From DATGZX01 sp035296965 (GTDB lineage Bacteria > Planctomycetota > Planctomycetia > Gemmatales > Gemmataceae), in the NCBI GenBank assembly GCA_035296965.1, contig DATGZX010000394.1, positions 1-64,000 on the forward strand: a DNA stretch of 64,000 bases, read 5' to 3'. Shown here in pieces: positions 8,700 to 17,380 of the stretch. Every line of letters starts with the position of its first letter. Within the stretch, counting starts at the first letter, position 1. The position numbers were made by a program, and so were the translations under genes. The notes under the pieces are model-generated. The model was not told where the DNA came from. It made no database searches and worked only from the letters and a program-made list of their open reading frames with translations.

Positions 8700-9830
8700 A
8701 TGCGCGCAAAGTCATTCATGATACTAGCAGTGGCGATCCTCTTCCTTGTTACGGCGACAGCGACAGCACAGCCTCCCGGCGGCGGCGGTGGTGATCCATC
8801 CGGTGGCCGAGGCGGTGGACGCGGCGGTCGCGGCAATCGCGGCGGCGGTGGGGGTGGGTTCGGCGGCCGCGGTGATCCAGCCCAGATGTTCAACAATCTC
8901 TCCGGCGGCAAAGACGTCATCAATCGTGCCGACCTCGATCCAGCCATGCAAGGGATGTTCGACCGCTGGGCCCAGCGCATGGGCATCACCGACGGCAAGA
9001 TCACTCGCCAGCAATTCAGCAATGGCATGCAGCAGCGGTTTGGCGGCGGCGGGGGCGGTCCTCCCGGTGGTGGAGCTGGCAACGGAGGGAACAACGCCGA
9101 CCGGGCCGAGGCGATGTTCCGCCGCTTCGACACCAACGGCGACGGTGTCCTGAACAACGATGAAATGGTCGGCCCGCTTGAAGCCCTGCGCACCGAGCGC
9201 GATAAATGGGACACCGATGGCAATGGGCTGATTGATTTGACGGAATTCAAAGCCTATTTCCAGGCGCGCGTCCAACAAATGGCCGCGGATCGCAATGCGG
9301 CCGGCAATTCGACCGAGTGGCTGGGAGGAGTTCCCGGTGAGGCGACGCCGGCCCCCCAAGAAGACACCAAGCCCACGGTCTACCGGGCTGGTAAACTACC
9401 GCCAGGCCTGCCTGCCTGGTTCGAGCAGCTCGACACCGATCACGACGCCCAGATCGGCTTGTACGAATGGAAAGTAAGCGGCAGGCCAATCGAAGAATTC
9501 GTCAAGATGGATCGCAACGGCGATGGCTTCTTGACGGTGGAAGAAGTCCTCTATTTCACGAAGGGCTCTGGCAGCCCCGCCCCAAATGGCAATGCAGGCG
9601 CTAACGGCCAGCCGCCCGTCGGCAGCAGTGCCTTCGGCGATGGCGGCGGCGCTCGCCAGAATTTCTATTCCGGTCCCGGTGGCGGCGGTGGCCGTGGTAG
9701 AGGCGGTCAAGGCGGCGGCCCCGGCGGCTGGAATGGCGGGGGGAACCGAGGCGGTGGTGGTGGCGGCAATGGCGGCGGCGGCAACCGAGGGCAGAGAAAC
9801 AACAATCCCCCAAATCGCAATAACGGCTAA
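8700..9830 (+). CDS. Exported EF-hand calcium-binding protein with Gly-rich tails
   Basis: 376 aa. The signal peptide spans residues 1-24 (AILFLVTATATA, cleavage before Q24). A Gly/Arg-rich segment (25-58) leads to a calmodulin-like array with canonical 12-residue loops at about 144-155 (DTNGDGVLNNDE), 171-182 (DTDGNGLIDLTE), 245-256 (DTDHDAQIGLYE, weaker) and 271-282 (DRNGDGFLTVEE). Degenerate EF-like segments lie near 66-80 and 95-106. The C-terminal 80 residues are again Gly/Asn-rich. Likely binds calcium extracytoplasmically, perhaps in the cell surface matrix. The start follows GGGAG about 12 bases upstream. Confidence 0.88.
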   Translation: MRAKSFMILAVAILFLVTATATAQPPGGGGGDPSGGRGGGRGGRGNRGGGGGGFGGRGDPAQMFNNLSGGKDVINRADLDPAMQGMFDRWAQRMGITDGKITRQQFSNGMQQRFGGGGGGPPGGGAGNGGNNADRAEAMFRRFDTNGDGVLNNDEMVGPLEALRTERDKWDTDGNGLIDLTEFKAYFQARVQQMAADRNAAGNSTEWLGGVPGEATPAPQEDTKPTVYRAGKLPPGLPAWFEQLDTDHDAQIGLYEWKVSGRPIEEFVKMDRNGDGFLTVEEVLYFTKGSGSPAPNGNAGANGQPPVGSSAFGDGGGARQNFYSGPGGGGGRGRGGQGGGPGGWNGGGNRGGGGGGNGGGGNRGQRNNNPPNRNNG

Positions 9831-9957
9831 GCCGCGGGGTCACGAATCTCCGCGAAGAGTTTGATCTCCGCGCTCGCGGCTGCTCGGCGTTAAACCATCT
9901 GTACCCAACATTCGGTCAGGCGGTCTGCTCCATCCGCTTTCCTCATGGAGTTTTGCG

Positions 9958-11115
9958 ATGCGCTCGACACCATCGGACGTGGTGCGCGCAGTCGGGCTAT
10001 GCCTGGCGCTGTCGAGTGCAGATCAACTTTTTGCCGCTTCGGATGCTGCCGGCCGGGCGGCCCGAACTCGTCAAGAAGCTGCCCGCACGGTTGACATCAC
10101 GTTCAAACAAACAGAGATCATCGCCAGGGGAGCGATCACGACACTTCGAACCGCCCCTGCCAAGCCGGTTACTCTGAGGCCTGAGAAAGAAACGAGTTTG
10201 GAATCGACGAACCGGATCGTATTCGATGGCGGCAAGGTGCGCTTCGAGAACAACTACAGCTTCCCGTCCCAGCTCTATGGCCAGGCTGTTCAGGCGAACG
10301 ACGTCACTGCATTCAACGGCTCCCGCTCAATCTTTCTACACACGGCCGCGGAATTCCCGCACCCCTTTGCTACCATCACGAAGGGCTCACAGATCAACAT
10401 GCAGCTGCCCGCATTGTTGCCGATCCAGATGACGTTTCGCGGGGCGGGCAACTACCCGTACTCGACGAGTGACAACAAATCAGGCAGCACTCTCGTTGAC
10501 GGGGTCGTCTGTGATGAATTCACCACTGCGGTAAAAAATGGAACCATGACTTGTTGGCTCGATCCGGGCAAAGGTTACAGCCCCCGGCGCATACGGACCC
10601 AGCTCAGAAGCGGAGTCACCGAGCAGCTTGACGTGTGTTATCGCCAGGAGGAGACCTGCGGATGGGTTCCAACCTCCTGGACCCACAAGCAAATTGGGCG
10701 TGACGGGACCGTTCTCATCACGATGCAGGTGAATGTTGTTTCCATGCGGCTCAATGTCCCGCAGGAAGCTCAGCTGTTCGACATCACGTTGCCACCGCAA
10801 ACGGGCGTTAATGATTACACAAAGGGCGCTGCGCCGGCGTATTTCATCGTGGAGAACGACGGCAGCAAGCGTGCCTATTCGCCTTTCCAGCCGCCCGACC
10901 TCAAGACGAAGGTTGCTACTGGGCTGCGCGCCGTGGCCAGGAACGCCGCTGTGTTGGCCACCCCGTCGGTGACAGAGCTTCACTGGTACGAAGAGCACAA
11001 ACGGCTGATGGCTGGTATTCTGAGCATGGCGCTGGCGCTACTCGGCCTCCTGTATCTCTTGAAGAGACATCGAACGAGCGCGGTTTGGAAGAAAACCCGC
11101 CGCGCGAGGGATTAG
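9958..11115 (+). CDS. Uncharacterised exported protein with C-terminal membrane anchor
   Basis: 385 aa; ATG preceded by GGAG at 8 bases. N-terminal signal-like stretch (VVRAVGLCLALSSADQLFAA), then a beta-rich domain of about 300 residues. Segments such as VDITFKQTEIIARG and LVDGVVCDEFTTAVKNGTM resemble the LolA/RseB-like fold of planctomycete outer-membrane lipoprotein-sorting-type proteins, but I cannot assign it firmly. Residues about 350-368 (MAGILSMALALLGLLYLL) form one transmembrane helix followed by a basic cytoplasmic tail (KRHRTSAVWKKTRRARD). It may therefore be a type I membrane protein with an extracytoplasmic sensor or binding domain. Confidence 0.78.
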   Translation: MRSTPSDVVRAVGLCLALSSADQLFAASDAAGRAARTRQEAARTVDITFKQTEIIARGAITTLRTAPAKPVTLRPEKETSLESTNRIVFDGGKVRFENNYSFPSQLYGQAVQANDVTAFNGSRSIFLHTAAEFPHPFATITKGSQINMQLPALLPIQMTFRGAGNYPYSTSDNKSGSTLVDGVVCDEFTTAVKNGTMTCWLDPGKGYSPRRIRTQLRSGVTEQLDVCYRQEETCGWVPTSWTHKQIGRDGTVLITMQVNVVSMRLNVPQEAQLFDITLPPQTGVNDYTKGAAPAYFIVENDGSKRAYSPFQPPDLKTKVATGLRAVARNAAVLATPSVTELHWYEEHKRLMAGILSMALALLGLLYLLKRHRTSAVWKKTRRARD

Positions 11116-11209
11116 TGCTCCTCTTCAATTGGGCTGGAGTCGATCCGGTGCTATACTGAGCCGAATTTGAAACCTACGCGCTAGAGCGCCAGGTCGGAGT
11201 AGATGGATC

Positions 11210-13039
11210 ATGGGCCAACGCCTCGCAAATCGTTCAGCGCTGTCACTGCTCGCAGGGTTGGGGCTATTCACCTCTTGCTGCGCTGTTCGCGCCGCTGAGC
11301 CGCAGCGCCCCAACATCATCCTTATCCTGATCGACGACATGGGCGCTCACGATCTGGGCTGTTACGGCAGCAAGTTTTACCGCACGCCGAACATCGATCG
11401 ACTGGCCGAGCGCGGCATGAAATTCACCGACGCCTATACCGCGTGCTCGGTCTGCTCGCCCACGCGGGCGTCGATCCTCACCGGCAGGTATCCGCCTCGC
11501 TATAACTTGACGGACTTCTTGCCCGGCAGGTCCGACCGGCCGGATCAGAAGCTCTTGCGGCCGGTGATCAACCAGCACTTGCCGCTCGAGGAAACGACGC
11601 TTGCGGAGGCGCTCAAGTCGGCAGGTTACACCACGGGGCACCTTGGCAAATGGCACCTGGGCGGCGAGGGTTTCGGCCCAAAGCAGCGCGGGTTCGACGT
11701 GAGCATCGGTGGCGATCAATCCGGCTCGCCGGCTAGCTGGTTTGCGCCGTTCGCAAACAGCAAGGGCAAGTTCATGCCGGGATTGGAACAGGCTCCCAAA
11801 GAGGAATACCTGACCGACCGTCTGACCGCGGAGGCGGAGAAATTCATCGAACAGAATCGTGCCCGGCCATTTTTCCTCTACCTGGCGCATTACACGGTGC
11901 ACATCCCGCTGAAGGCGAAGGCACAGATGATCGCCCACTATCACGGTAACGGTAAGCCGGGCGAACAGAACAACACCGTTTACGCCGCCATGATCGAAAG
12001 CCTGGACGACGGCGTCGGCCGGTTGATCCAAAAGCTAAAGAGCCTGGGACTATCAGAGCGGACCGTCCTGATCTTCACTTCCGACAACGGCGGCCTGAGC
12101 GTCTTCGAAGGCCCCGACACCCCTGCAACGATCAACACGCCGCTGCGCGAGGGCAAAGGCTACCTCTACGAGGGAGGTATCCGCGTTCCCTTGATCGTCA
12201 GCTGGCCTGGCGTGACACATGCTGGCCGGGTGTGCAGCGTGCCGGTCTGCAGCATCGATTACTTTCCGACGATTGCCGAGATGTGCGGCTTGAAGAACAC
12301 GCCGGCAGTCGATGGCGTCAGCCTGGTGCCGGTGCTCAGGGGGAGTAACGAGCTGCCGCGCGCTGCGCTCTTCTGGCACTATCCGCACTACAGCAACCAG
12401 GGTGGCAAGCCTGGCGGAGCGATCCGCGCCGGCAACTACAAACTCATCGAATTCTACGAACAGGGCAGGCGCGAGCTGTACGACTTGAAAAAAGACGTGG
12501 GCGAAACCCGCAATCTCATCGAGGAGCAGCCAGCGCTGGCAAAGGAACTGGCTGGCAAGCTGGAAAATTGGCGACACGAGGTCGGCGCGAAAATGATGCG
12601 GCCGAACCCGGCTTACGTTCCCAATCCACAGGCGGCGGACGGCAGCGTGACTTTGCCGGCGCGCACGGCGGATATCCACGGCGTGCAACTACGCCATGAG
12701 CCCTTGCCGCACAAGAACACGCTGGGCTACTGGACGCGCGCGGAGGATTGGGCCAGCTGGGAATTCCAGCTCGCAAAACCGGGCGCCTTTTCCGTCGAAA
12801 TCCTGCAAGGATGTGGCAAGGGCAGCGGCGGCAGCGAGGTCGCAGTCAGCGTCGCCGGACAAACGCTCAAGGTAACAGTCGAGGACACGGGGCATTTCCA
12901 AAACTTCAAAGCGCGGACGATCGGCACAGTGAAGATCGACCAGCCGGGACGTTACACGCTCGCGGTGAAACCGCTGGCCAAACCGGGCTTAGCGGTGATG
13001 GACCTGAGAACCGTAACGCTTAGGCCGGTTGGCAAATGA
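11210..13039 (+). CDS. Exported S1-family sulfatase (arylsulfatase A-like)
   Basis: 609 aa. Signal peptide 1-29. Metal-binding aspartates at 42-43 in ILILIDDMGAHDLG, and the sulfatase signature C82-S-P-T-R86, the cysteine of which is oxidised to formylglycine. The motif TGRYPPRYN follows, with the GKWHLGG histidine region later and the metal ligand motif FTSDNGG around residue 290. A C-terminal beta-sandwich-like extension of about 120 residues (carbohydrate-binding-like) follows the catalytic domain. It would hydrolyse sulfate esters, probably of algal or other sulfated polysaccharides; substrate not predictable. Sulfatases are highly amplified in planctomycetes. Confidence 0.95.
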   Translation: MGQRLANRSALSLLAGLGLFTSCCAVRAAEPQRPNIILILIDDMGAHDLGCYGSKFYRTPNIDRLAERGMKFTDAYTACSVCSPTRASILTGRYPPRYNLTDFLPGRSDRPDQKLLRPVINQHLPLEETTLAEALKSAGYTTGHLGKWHLGGEGFGPKQRGFDVSIGGDQSGSPASWFAPFANSKGKFMPGLEQAPKEEYLTDRLTAEAEKFIEQNRARPFFLYLAHYTVHIPLKAKAQMIAHYHGNGKPGEQNNTVYAAMIESLDDGVGRLIQKLKSLGLSERTVLIFTSDNGGLSVFEGPDTPATINTPLREGKGYLYEGGIRVPLIVSWPGVTHAGRVCSVPVCSIDYFPTIAEMCGLKNTPAVDGVSLVPVLRGSNELPRAALFWHYPHYSNQGGKPGGAIRAGNYKLIEFYEQGRRELYDLKKDVGETRNLIEEQPALAKELAGKLENWRHEVGAKMMRPNPAYVPNPQAADGSVTLPARTADIHGVQLRHEPLPHKNTLGYWTRAEDWASWEFQLAKPGAFSVEILQGCGKGSGGSEVAVSVAGQTLKVTVEDTGHFQNFKARTIGTVKIDQPGRYTLAVKPLAKPGLAVMDLRTVTLRPVGK

Positions 13040-13066
13040 CCGGTGTGGTTCGCGGAATTCAGCAAT

Positions 13067-13801
13067 TCACGATAGATAGGCGTCCTGGGCGGCGCGCTCG
13101 TAGGTTCCTTCCAGGTCAATGGGCACAGAAATGTCCAGTGTGAGTGGAAGGACCAGGGTGGGTAATGGAGCGTCAACCAAGAGCTTGCGCTGCCAGATCG
13201 CGAGTATGCTGCCGCCCGTGGCAGCCGGCCCGCCCACGCGGTAACTGATAGCGAACGAAGGCGGGCAAGGCGGCCGATTGATTTTTAGCTCCTGTGCGAT
13301 CTCGTCAGCAAAAGAAAAGCCCACCGGTCGCGGATGGACATCCACCAGAAGCAGGTGAACGCCTTCCATGATATAGCCCAAATACCTGCTCAAGTAGGTC
13401 GCTCGCGCGACTGGCCGATTCTTATTACGCGGGGAGACCAGCTCAACTGCGGCTACCAGCCGTCCCTGGCGCTCAACGAGGACGGCCTTGTTTGGATCCA
13501 GAGTCGCTACGGCAATTTCCTCGTCGGGTTCTTCGCTGACTGCGGGCTGGTCCGGTGGTCCCTGCTCTGGTGCTATCTCTGAGGGACTCCATTGGCGAAC
13601 CGCCACATCGGGCTTCTCGGTTGGAGCGCCAATGGCCACCGTGGGGGCAGATCCAATATAGGCGCGGTAGCCGGGAGGCAGCCTTGGCTTAATCCAGCGC
13701 AGCAGCTCCGCAATCCAAAGATGGTGGACGCCCTCCCAGCCAGCCCTGTCTGACCAATCGTGCAACGGCATGGCGAGCCCATCCAAAAAGCAAGTCTGCA
13801 T
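13067..13801 (-). CDS. DUF4058 family protein
   Basis: About 244 aa from ATG at 13801 (a second ATG at 13771, giving MPLHDWSDRAGWEG, is equally plausible and matches the usual family start). DUF4058 proteins are cytoplasmic, found mainly in planctomycetes and cyanobacteria, and have no known biochemical role. Family-like segments are the N-terminal MPLHDW..W..VHHLWI, the VELVSPRNKNRP strand and YLSRYLGYIMEGVHLLLVDVHP. A second member lies at 38360. It is tail-to-tail with the sulfatase and is flanked by a 312-base gap (13802-14113) that holds no clear gene. Confidence 0.82.
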   Translation of the reverse strand: MQTCFLDGLAMPLHDWSDRAGWEGVHHLWIAELLRWIKPRLPPGYRAYIGSAPTVAIGAPTEKPDVAVRQWSPSEIAPEQGPPDQPAVSEEPDEEIAVATLDPNKAVLVERQGRLVAAVELVSPRNKNRPVARATYLSRYLGYIMEGVHLLLVDVHPRPVGFSFADEIAQELKINRPPCPPSFAISYRVGGPAATGGSILAIWQRKLLVDAPLPTLVLPLTLDISVPIDLEGTYERAAQDAYLS

Positions 13802-14113
13802 CAATGAGCATTCCTATTATACATTGCCTGGGAGAAGCTTTTCAGCCACTGGCTGATGTGTCTGGTCATTTATCTGTTCTGGGTAACCACCAGACTACCT
13901 CCGACGCAAGAACGCTGCCTGAATGCAAGGCGTTCGGAAAGAGCCGCGTTCCGCCTTCTCCCGGGGGCGCCGATTGGTTCGTGGATTCTCAAACTCCGAG
14001 TCAGTACACTGGCTGGAACAGCGGCGCACACGTGCTGCTATGTTCGGGAACAGCGCAGAACGTGAGTCAGGCGGCTCTCGATTTCTAAGACTCGAGACGG
14101 CTTCGAGGGAAGA

Positions 14114-15142
14114 ATGATGAGAAGACCAGGATATGCAGTCGTGCTGGCGGTAATCGCTTTTGCAAACCTGGGAGGCGGCAGGGTGCAAGGAGCGGACCCT
14201 TGGCTCATCCTCAATGGCTACGATGGGCCGGGCAAGGGCAAGCACATCGTTTTGATTAGCGGCGATGAGGAGTACCGCTCCGAAGAAGCGTTGCCGCAAC
14301 TGGCCAAGATCCTCGCCAAGCGCCATGGCTTCAAATGCACGGTCCTGTTTGCGATCAATCCCAAAGACGGGACGATCAATCCGAATCAGAGCGACAACAT
14401 CCCCGGCCTGGAAGCGCTCAAGACGGCGGATTTGATGGTGATCTTCACGCGCTATCGCGATCTACCCGACGAACAAATGAAGTACATTGTCGATTACGTG
14501 CAATCGGGCAAACCGATCATTGGCATGCGCACCGCCACGCATGCGTTCAACATCAAAGCTGGCAAGACCTACGAGAAGTATTCGGCCGGCAGCAAGGAAT
14601 GGGACGGGGGCTTCGGCCGACAGGTGCTCGGCGAGACCTGGATCAGCCATCATGGCCACCACGGTCAGCAAAGCACGCGCGGCATTATTGCGCCGGGCGC
14701 GGAGAACCACCCGATTCTGCGCGGCATCAAAGACGGAGATATCTGGGCGCCGACCGACGTCTATGGCGTCCGGCTCCCCATGCCCGGAGACTGCAAGCCG
14801 CTCGTGCTGGGTCAAGTTCTCGAAGGAATGAAGCCGACTGCTCAGCCCACCACAGGCAAGCAAAACGACCCGATGATGCCGGTCGCATGGGCCAAGACCT
14901 TTACCGGCGAAGCAGGCCATCCCGCTCGCGTTTTCGCGACGACCATGGGTGCCTCGCAAGACCTCCAGAGCGAAGGGCTCCGCCGGCTGCTGGTGAATGC
15001 TTGCTACTGGGCAGTGGGCATAGAGGACAAGATCTCGCCGACCGCGAATGTAGATATCGTAGGTGAGTACAAGTCGTTGCCTTTCCGCTTTGGAGGCTTT
15101 GCCAAGGGTCTCAAGCCTGCGGACCTTGGAATCAAGGAGTAA
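14114..15142 (+). CDS. Exported ThuA-like (type-1 glutamine amidotransferase-like) protein
   Basis: 342 aa with an N-terminal signal peptide (about 1-26) and a ThuA/GATase1-like flavodoxin-type fold: HIVLISGDEEYRSEEALPQLA, a strand-helix repeat ending TADLMVIFTRYRDL, and SGKPIIGMRTATHAF, where the nucleophile elbow of true amidotransferases is replaced by T-A. The C-terminal half includes ISHHGHHGQQSTRG and NHPILRGI. ThuA-like proteins of planctomycetes are probably involved in sugar (for example 3-keto-glycoside) metabolism at the periplasm, but the reaction is not settled. Two adjacent ATGs (14114, 14117) follow GAGGGAAGA. Confidence 0.85.
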   Translation: MMRRPGYAVVLAVIAFANLGGGRVQGADPWLILNGYDGPGKGKHIVLISGDEEYRSEEALPQLAKILAKRHGFKCTVLFAINPKDGTINPNQSDNIPGLEALKTADLMVIFTRYRDLPDEQMKYIVDYVQSGKPIIGMRTATHAFNIKAGKTYEKYSAGSKEWDGGFGRQVLGETWISHHGHHGQQSTRGIIAPGAENHPILRGIKDGDIWAPTDVYGVRLPMPGDCKPLVLGQVLEGMKPTAQPTTGKQNDPMMPVAWAKTFTGEAGHPARVFATTMGASQDLQSEGLRRLLVNACYWAVGIEDKISPTANVDIVGEYKSLPFRFGGFAKGLKPADLGIKE

Positions 15143-15647
15143 AAGCCAGCCGCTTGCGATACTCCGCGAACACGGCCAGGCCATCGGGGCAGAATGGATC
15201 TTGTGTGCTACGGGTGACGGCCTCTTGCAGACCGACAAATTCGCCGCGCACGATTTCTTCCGGCTGCAGGCGAAACGGACCGTCGTGACAGATTCGATAG
15301 GCCCACGAACGCACGCCTGTTGACGCGTCGGCATACTCGAAGGGAAAGAGGGGCTCGGGCGTACTTTCGATGCCGAGTTCCTCGTAAATCTCTCGCAGCG
15401 CGCCCTCAGCGAACGATTCGCCTGCCGCCAGCACGCCGCCGACCGCCACGTCCCAGTGGGAAGGATAGACATCCTTCGTCGCCGTCCGCAGATGCACAAA
15501 GAGGTTTCCGTTCTGGTTGAAAACCAGAATATAGATACAGCGGTGCGGCAAGCGCCGCTCACGCATTTCCCGGCGCGTCACGGTGGCAATGGTGAGCCCG
15601 GCCGCATCGATGACGTCCACGAGTTCGTTGCCTGGATCAGGGTTCAT
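15132..15647 (-). CDS. Nudix hydrolase (isopentenyl-diphosphate isomerase/YfcD-like)
   Basis: 171 aa from ATG at 15647; a longer frame upstream is not Nudix-like. The Nudix box is intact at about residues 73-95: G-x5-E-x7-REIYEELGI. The preceding strand (CIYILVFNQNGNLFVHLRT) and WDVAVGGVL are typical of the IPP-isomerase-like Nudix branch that includes YfcD. It probably cleaves a nucleoside-diphosphate-linked or similar substrate in the cytoplasm; the substrate is not predictable. Its last 11 bases overlap the 3' end of the convergent ThuA-like gene. It may be the last gene of the minus-strand unit that begins with the PSD1 locus. Confidence 0.9.
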   Translation of the reverse strand: MNPDPGNELVDVIDAAGLTIATVTRREMRERRLPHRCIYILVFNQNGNLFVHLRTATKDVYPSHWDVAVGGVLAAGESFAEGALREIYEELGIESTPEPLFPFEYADASTGVRSWAYRICHDGPFRLQPEEIVRGEFVGLQEAVTRSTQDPFCPDGLAVFAEYRKRLAFTP

Positions 15648-15712
15648 TGAGCGAGCCTTGCCAACCGTGGAATCGTTCGGGGCTGTTCCCCGGGCACGCT
15701 GACAAAACAGGT

Positions 15713-17338
15713 TCACGGGTGCTTTTTGTTTATGTCCGGCTTGCCGCCCTCCGCGTTTGGCCCAAACCGTATGTGATAGCCCCCCTGCCCTGCGAATTGA
15801 TCGCCGAACATCGCACGAGTTCCGTACGAAGCGAGTGCTACCGTCGCCAGCAGCGCGGCCAGGCCAACGACGGTGGTCCACATAAGCGACCTGCCGGTAA
15901 TCGCTCGTTCTGCCAGGTCGGGCAGCCTCGTGGGGCGGGGCCAGAGGAGGATCAGCACCGTGCAAATCACCGCGTTCACATGGATTACACCCTCCGTGAT
16001 CAAGCGCTGTTCCGCGAAGGATGGAATGGCATGCATGAGATTGCCAACCACGACCCACCACAGAAGAATGAGGTAAAGAAGCTGGCCCTTCCCCAGGGCA
16101 CTTTCCGGCAACAGAGGAATGCGGGTGCACAGATGTCTCGCCAGTAAACCAATGACGGCAACAGCAAGCAGCGCGTAGCCCACATTAAACCAGTACACGG
16201 TGGCCCACCCGTACAGACGCTCGGGCACAGCATGCTGCTGGATCCAGTTTGGAACGTCCTTGATCACATTCAAATAAGTGATCAGGAGCACGACGAATGC
16301 AACCGCAATAATTTCGGTCCAGCGTCGGGTCCGTGGCTCGTCGACAACTCTCGGTACCCGGCGGGAAAGGAACCCCATGGCCAGCGCGATACCGATGCCG
16401 TTGATCAAGCCGTAGGTCTGCTCTAGAACGCTATGCCAATTCGTCTGCCAGGATCCTCCCCCGAACAGCTCGGTTAAGACCAGAGGAAGGTACTTCACCT
16501 CCGCAAGCTTGAAGAACGTTGCAGCCGCGAAACCGAAGCCGCCAACAAAGCCGGCAATCAGCATCGCCTGAACGACAGGCAGCATGCGTTGGCGCATAAA
16601 GAAGAGGAGTGTACCCGCCGTCATGCCGAGCGCGCCCACCCAGTTGTCGCCGCGCGGCGGCGTCATGCGGAATTCAATGCCGAGCACGTCCACCATGAAC
16701 ACCATGAACAGAAAGGCTGCCCACCAGCCGATGGTCATGTGCAGGATGAGCGAAGTTCCCCAGCAGACCCGGCGCCGGATCGCTGCCAGGAGCAAGACCG
16801 CAACAAGTGCGGTGAGTACAGCCAACCAGGAAGTGTCGTACCAGTACAACTTACTCAGATGGCGTTTGTCGCCATAGCCCGCGTGATCGATGAGCGGGAT
16901 CACCAGATCCTTGACGTACCAGGTGGCACATACCGTCAAAACGGGAACGAACAGGCTCGTCAATCGCTCGCGATCCAGGCAGGCAGGCAGTGCCGTGCCG
17001 GCGCCTCCCAGGGCAGCCCACAGGAAGCCAATGAGGAACAAGCAAGCGTAGCCGTAGGCTTGAGTAGGAAGGTGGCCCGAATGGGTATAGCTGATAACCA
17101 TCATGTACGAAATGGAACCGCCGAATGACCAGCCGAGTGCACCAAACATGCCGAAATAACCGACGCGCGGCCACCAATCATCGCGTCCCGAGATAAGGAC
17201 AGCCGCGATGGCAGTGAGCGCGCCCGGAATCATGGCGCCATACTCGTGCCCGAAATTGCCCCGTATGCCCCAACCGATGCTCAGTGACAGCGCGCAGAGA
17301 ATGATCATCCGGAAGAGTGGCAACTTGGCGGTCGGCAT
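15713..17338 (-). CDS. Polytopic membrane protein conserved with DUF1501 genes, function unknown
   Basis: 541 aa with about 12-14 hydrophobic helices spread along the whole length (for example MIILCALSLSIGWGIRGNFG, AVLTALVAVLLLAAI, MTIGWWAAFLFMVFMV, LMWTTVVGLAALLATVAL). The N-terminal motif GWGIRGNFGHEYGAMIPGAL is striking and could be a transport or ligand motif, but I do not recognise a transporter superfamily. It starts 42 bases after the upstream DUF1501 stop on the same strand, so it is probably cotranscribed and may serve the exported DUF1501/PSD1 system. The start was taken at the first ATG, which begins a typical short cytoplasmic N-terminus before helix 1. Confidence 0.8.
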   Translation of the reverse strand: MPTAKLPLFRMIILCALSLSIGWGIRGNFGHEYGAMIPGALTAIAAVLISGRDDWWPRVGYFGMFGALGWSFGGSISYMMVISYTHSGHLPTQAYGYACLFLIGFLWAALGGAGTALPACLDRERLTSLFVPVLTVCATWYVKDLVIPLIDHAGYGDKRHLSKLYWYDTSWLAVLTALVAVLLLAAIRRRVCWGTSLILHMTIGWWAAFLFMVFMVDVLGIEFRMTPPRGDNWVGALGMTAGTLLFFMRQRMLPVVQAMLIAGFVGGFGFAAATFFKLAEVKYLPLVLTELFGGGSWQTNWHSVLEQTYGLINGIGIALAMGFLSRRVPRVVDEPRTRRWTEIIAVAFVVLLITYLNVIKDVPNWIQQHAVPERLYGWATVYWFNVGYALLAVAVIGLLARHLCTRIPLLPESALGKGQLLYLILLWWVVVGNLMHAIPSFAEQRLITEGVIHVNAVICTVLILLWPRPTRLPDLAERAITGRSLMWTTVVGLAALLATVALASYGTRAMFGDQFAGQGGYHIRFGPNAEGGKPDINKKHP

Positions 17339-17380
17339 GAGTGCCTTTCGATGGGCGGCGCGAAAACGGGTGTGTGGGCC

